Of a stretch of DNA of 62,627 nucleotides, positions 59,197 to 62,627 are shown one piece after another. A program made the translations under genes and the position numbers. The notes beneath the pieces are model-generated. The model saw only the letters and a program-made list of their open reading frames with translations. It did not search any database and was not told the DNA's origin. Location: contig NZ_JAQWGB010000053.1 in assembly GCF_029238425.1 (NCBI RefSeq), forward strand, positions 1-62,627, read 5' to 3'. Source of the DNA: Flavicella sp. (GTDB taxonomy: Bacteria; Bacteroidota; Bacteroidia; Flavobacteriales; Flavobacteriaceae). Position 1 is the stretch's first letter, and every line of letters begins with the position of its first letter.

Positions 59197-61548
59197 TTAT
59201 TTTATCTCAACAATTACTTTATCAATTTTCCCTGTAAACTTAGTTGCTTCAGGACCGTATCCGATACCTTCTGCTACAGGAGTTTGATTGTCCAACCCTA
59301 CATCCGCGGTTTCATCTGCAGAAAACATATTAGGCTGTGTTTTTTCAATTCTTCCATTTCCTTTTGAACCATCAGAAACAGAAATACTTGCATCTCCACC
59401 TTTTCCGTTTCCTTCTCCATCGTAGTCAAAAGCAAAAGAAATTTTATGTTTACCAGCAGGTAATTTTGAACCTGTACTAATAACAAATCTCTCTAATCCT
59501 AAGAAATTATAAGTAAACTCAGGCACACCCTCTTTCATATACAAACACCATCCACCAAATCTACCTCCTTGAGTCAAAATAACTCCAGTAGCTTTGTCGT
59601 CTTTCACTTCGATTTCTGCGTCAATTGTAAAAGATCTGTTTTTAATATTGATGAAAGTATTCTCCATCATACCTTCCATACCTTCATACAACTTCAAGGT
59701 AGTTCTACCTCCCATAATATCTGGACGACCTGCAATTGCCGGATTAGTTCTTTCTACAACACGATCATCAATTGGTAATACATGATATTTTTCAGCTTCT
59801 GCCATAAACAAATCCTGCATCGCCTTCAACCTTTCAGGATATTTTTTTGCCAAGTTTTTAGTCAGACTAAAATCATTTTTAACATCATACAACTCCCAAA
59901 CATCATCCTCTAAATTTGGAAAACCTTTCATTTCCCAAGGCGCTCTATGCAAAGTTCTTGCATACCACCCATTTTGGTATAAAGCTCTGTTTCCAAATAA
60001 CTCAAAATACTGAACGGTATGCCTCTCAGCAGCATTTTTATCATCAAATGTATAAGCAAAACTTGTTCCTTCAATAGGTGTTTGAGGAACACCATTTACT
60101 ACTTTTGGCTCTGGCAAACCAGCAACTTCTAAAATTGTAGGTGCGATGTCAATCGCATGTGTAAATTGTTCTCTAATTCCTTTTCCTTCGGTAACTTTTT
60201 CTGGGTAATGAACAATCATTCCAGTTCTAGTACCTCCAAAATCTGAAGCTATTTGCTTTGTCCATGTAAACGGAGCGTCAAATGCAACTGCCCAACCGGC
60301 TGCCATATGAGGGAACGTATTTGGTAATCCCCAATCATCCATTAGAGGTAATAAATCTTCAACTTTCTCTTCAACAAAGTTAAAATAAGTCATCTCATTA
60401 TACATACCAACCATACCTCCTTCTGCACTCGTAGCATTATCACCAGCTACAAAAACAATCATGGTATTATCTAATTCTCCAATTTCTTCAATCGCATCAA
60501 CCAATCTTCCGATTTCATAATCTGTCATTTCAACAAATCCAGAAAAAACTTCTGCTTGACGCGCAAAAAGTTTGCGTTCGTTATCCGTTAATTTTTTCCA
60601 GTCTTTGATATCGTCTGGTTTTGGAGCTAATCTTGTTTTAGCCGGAATAACCCCTCCTGCTTTCATGTTTTTAACAGAAGTCTTTCTAACCTCATCCCAA
60701 CCTTTATCGAATTGTCCCTTGTATTTATCAGACCATTCCTTTGATACATGGTGTGGCGCATGTACCGCTCCTGTAGAAAAATACACAAAAAACGGTTTGT
60801 CTGGAGTCATCGACTGTTGTGCCTTTACCCAGTTGATTGCTTGATTGGTCATATCTGTTGTAAAGTGGTAATTATCCATTTTAGGAGGATTCACTTTCTT
60901 TACACCATCAAAAATTAATGGAGCCCATTGATCTGTTTCTCCACCTATAAATCCGTAAAACTTATCAAAACCTTGACGCGTTGGCCATCTGTCAAAAGGT
61001 CCGGATACACTTGTTTCCCAAGCAGCCGTTTCATGCCATTTTCCAAAAGCAGCTGTACTATATCCATTTAGCCTTAACGTCTCCGCTAAAGGAGCAACAC
61101 TCGCTGGCAAAGCTCCAGTATTTCCAGGATATGCCGTACTTGTTTCCATGATAGACCCCGTATTACATGTATGATGATTTCTACCCGTTTTGATAGACAT
61201 TCTTGTTGGTGAACACAATGAAGTCGTATTAAAATTATTGTATCTCAATCCGTCAGCAGCCAATCGCTCCATGGTTGGTGTGTTGATAGGTCCTCCAAAA
61301 GCTGTTGTTGCTCCCATTCCTAAATCATCAATCAATACAATGACTACATTTGGTGCTTCTTTGGGTGCATTTACCTCAAACCTTTTAGGAGGTTTTGTAT
61401 TACGAGCATCCAATTCCGTGTACGTTTTTGGTTCTGGCTCAACAATTGGTAAAATCTCTCGATTCAAAACATCTTGAGCAAAAGTGGACATTGCTCCTAA
61501 GAACAAAGCCATAGACATCAAAATAATTTTATTTTGTTTCATTTTCAT
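59197..61548 (-). CDS. Large arylsulfatase with C-terminal beta domain (S1_4 type)
   Basis: The 783-residue enzyme has a signal peptide (IILMSMALFLGAMSTFAQ), metal-binding VLIDDLGMG, formylglycine Cys112 in LCSPTR and KTGRNHHTCNTG, a segment typical of the Pseudomonas-arylsulfatase branch. The last 170 residues form a beta-sandwich-like extension (FTIDAEIEVKDDKATGVILT, then GKHKISFAFDYDGEG) that resembles a LamG-type domain. Unlike most neighbours it has its own terminator, and a 16-bp palindrome lies 32 bases before its start, so it may be separately regulated. Confidence 0.9.
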   Translation of the reverse strand: MKMKQNKIILMSMALFLGAMSTFAQDVLNREILPIVEPEPKTYTELDARNTKPPKRFEVNAPKEAPNVVIVLIDDLGMGATTAFGGPINTPTMERLAADGLRYNNFNTTSLCSPTRMSIKTGRNHHTCNTGSIMETSTAYPGNTGALPASVAPLAETLRLNGYSTAAFGKWHETAAWETSVSGPFDRWPTRQGFDKFYGFIGGETDQWAPLIFDGVKKVNPPKMDNYHFTTDMTNQAINWVKAQQSMTPDKPFFVYFSTGAVHAPHHVSKEWSDKYKGQFDKGWDEVRKTSVKNMKAGGVIPAKTRLAPKPDDIKDWKKLTDNERKLFARQAEVFSGFVEMTDYEIGRLVDAIEEIGELDNTMIVFVAGDNATSAEGGMVGMYNEMTYFNFVEEKVEDLLPLMDDWGLPNTFPHMAAGWAVAFDAPFTWTKQIASDFGGTRTGMIVHYPEKVTEGKGIREQFTHAIDIAPTILEVAGLPEPKVVNGVPQTPIEGTSFAYTFDDKNAAERHTVQYFELFGNRALYQNGWYARTLHRAPWEMKGFPNLEDDVWELYDVKNDFSLTKNLAKKYPERLKAMQDLFMAEAEKYHVLPIDDRVVERTNPAIAGRPDIMGGRTTLKLYEGMEGMMENTFINIKNRSFTIDAEIEVKDDKATGVILTQGGRFGGWCLYMKEGVPEFTYNFLGLERFVISTGSKLPAGKHKISFAFDYDGEGNGKGGDASISVSDGSKGNGRIEKTQPNMFSADETADVGLDNQTPVAEGIGYGPEATKFTGKIDKVIVEIK

Positions 61549-61579
61549 AAGTTTTAATTAGGTTTAAAATTGTTTCCTT

Positions 61580-61595
61580 AATTTAGAACTAAATT
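61580..61595. promoter_or_regulatory. 16-bp palindrome upstream of the large arylsulfatase
   Basis: AATTTAG-AA-CTAAATT, 7-bp arms, 32 bases before the start codon. It may be an operator; no second copy was seen before the other sulfatase genes. Confidence 0.35.
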
Positions 61596-61747
61596 CCCCC
61601 TTTTTTTTCGAACTAACAAATGAAAACTATTTTTTTACACAAGTCCTACCTTGAGAACAACATGGTTCCTTATTGCTAACAATATAAAATCAGATCTAAT
61701 AACAACATCAACCTAACTGTTATTTTTAACTACATCAGAATCAATAA

Positions 61748-62627
61748 TTAAAATTTCATGGCTGCATTGGGAGGCAAGGGTATATCATTAGTTTTTCTCC
61801 AGGCAACCAACTCATGCAATAACTCTTCTGTTTTAGAAACTTCTATTTCAGATACATCTTTAGACTCTGACTGATCCAATGAAAGGTTATACAACTCAAC
61901 TTTACCCGTTGCTAAAAATTGAATCAATTTATAATTTCCTTTTCTAATTACGGAACAGGCTCCATGCTTATACTGACTTGCTACGTGCAAAAACAAGGGT
62001 CTTTTTTGAAACAGCTCTGTATCTTCCTTGAAAATTTCTGTCACAGAATTCCCGTCTAAAACCCCTGAGAAATCGTCAACACCTCCCACTTTCATCAAAG
62101 TTGGAAATATATCCAAACAAGATACAGCTGCCGAACTTCTTCTTGCTTTTACTTTTCCTGGCCAGTTTACGAACATTGGGACTCTTAATCCTCCTTCATA
62201 AATATACCCCTTAGCTCCTCTTAGTAATTTATTATTGCTTTGACCTCCATGGTATCCGTTATCAGAAGTAAATACAATCATCGTATTATCTCTTAATCCA
62301 TTTGCATCTAAATAATCTAAAATTCTTTTCACATTTTCATCAACAGATTCAACCATTGTGGCGTACCCTGCATGATATGCTCTTCGTTTCTCCTTCTTTT
62401 GCATTCCTTGACCATGCACAGAATCCACAGGTTTGTCCAAATATTTCTGTAACAACTCCTCACTTCTTGCCCTTACTGGAGCATGCACCGCATAATAATT
62501 TAAATTGATTAGAAAAGGCCCCTCTTTATGCAAGTCCATAAACTCTAAGGCTTCATCCGTCATTCTATCTGTCAACCAATTGTCCGTTGATTTTTGTTCG
62601 ATAAAAGGATTGCTAAAAGGAGCCCAA
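61748..62627 (-). CDS. Sulfatase (S1 family), 5' part cut by window edge
   Basis: The last 292 codons are present and the frame runs on past the right edge, so the N-terminus and the formylglycine motif are missing. The read-through WAPFSNPFIEQKSTDNWL precedes MTDEALEFMD, showing that the Met at 62575 is not the true start. Conserved sulfatase text includes NYYAVHAPVRARSEELL, IVFTSDNGYHGGQSNN, the GGLRVPMFVNWPG segment and LDIFPTLM. These point to the S1_16/S1_30-like branch. It opens the four-sulfatase block in the direction of transcription. Confidence 0.85.
   Translation of the reverse strand, partial: WAPFSNPFIEQKSTDNWLTDRMTDEALEFMDLHKEGPFLINLNYYAVHAPVRARSEELLQKYLDKPVDSVHGQGMQKKEKRRAYHAGYATMVESVDENVKRILDYLDANGLRDNTMIVFTSDNGYHGGQSNNKLLRGAKGYIYEGGLRVPMFVNWPGKVKARRSSAAVSCLDIFPTLMKVGGVDDFSGVLDGNSVTEIFKEDTELFQKRPLFLHVASQYKHGACSVIRKGNYKLIQFLATGKVELYNLSLDQSESKDVSEIEVSKTEELLHELVAWRKTNDIPLPPNAAMKF

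Overview
The window looks like an AT-rich chromosome segment from a member of the Bacteroidota, most likely a marine Flavobacteriaceae. The evidence is: many promoters of the Bacteroidota type (TTG, about 20 bp, TAnnTTTG) with no strong Shine-Dalgarno signals; a SusC/SusD pair; a gliding-motility GldF/GldG protein; lipoproteins whose lipobox Cys is followed by acidic residues; and a run of four sulfatase genes of the kind used on sulfated algal polysaccharides.

Layout. 1-10.2 kb: a partial glmM-type phosphohexomutase, rpsA, a DEAD-box helicase, rlmD, and a gyrA-TPR lipid-independent periplasmic protein operon. 10.3-18 kb: clpC (divergent from gyrA), a catalytically dead-looking citrulline-hydrolase relative, gltA, eno and carA. 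18-35.8 kb: one very long minus-strand ribosomal supercluster, read as rpsL-rpsG-fusA-rpsJ, then rplC...rpsN, then rpsH...rplQ. It is not one simple operon: terminators plus new promoters split it after rpsJ and after rpsN, and the rplC leader carries its own terminator-like hairpin. 35.9-43.1 kb (plus strand): an Omp85-type outer-membrane protein, then a SusC, SusD and lipoprotein uptake operon of unknown substrate. 43.2-49.4 kb: rlmB, purC, phoH, a SAM hydroxide adenosyltransferase and a fused GldF-GldG protein. 49.4-54.3 kb: a fermentation module of pflB, pflA and a multi-spanning permease of the DUF3360 type, with no focA seen. 54.5-62.6 kb (minus strand): four sulfatases (the last cut by the window edge) and a Tat-exported clan GH-D-like glycosidase, forming part of a sulfated-glycan degradation locus.

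How the genes work together. The core encodes translation, transcription (rpoA), protein export (secY), DNA topology (gyrA) and proteolysis (clpC). The accessory right half imports and breaks down a sulfated glycan in the periplasm and provides an oxygen-sensitive pyruvate-to-formate route. Points most worth a second look are the pseudoenzyme next to gltA, the GldF-GldG fusion, the PFL-linked permease, the hairpin plus TTG start that would throttle pflA, the r-protein leader structures, and two rRNA methyltransferase genes whose promoters sit four bases from the start codon. I saw no tRNA, rRNA, CRISPR array, transposase or integrase. Names of families rest on motifs recalled from memory, not on database searches.
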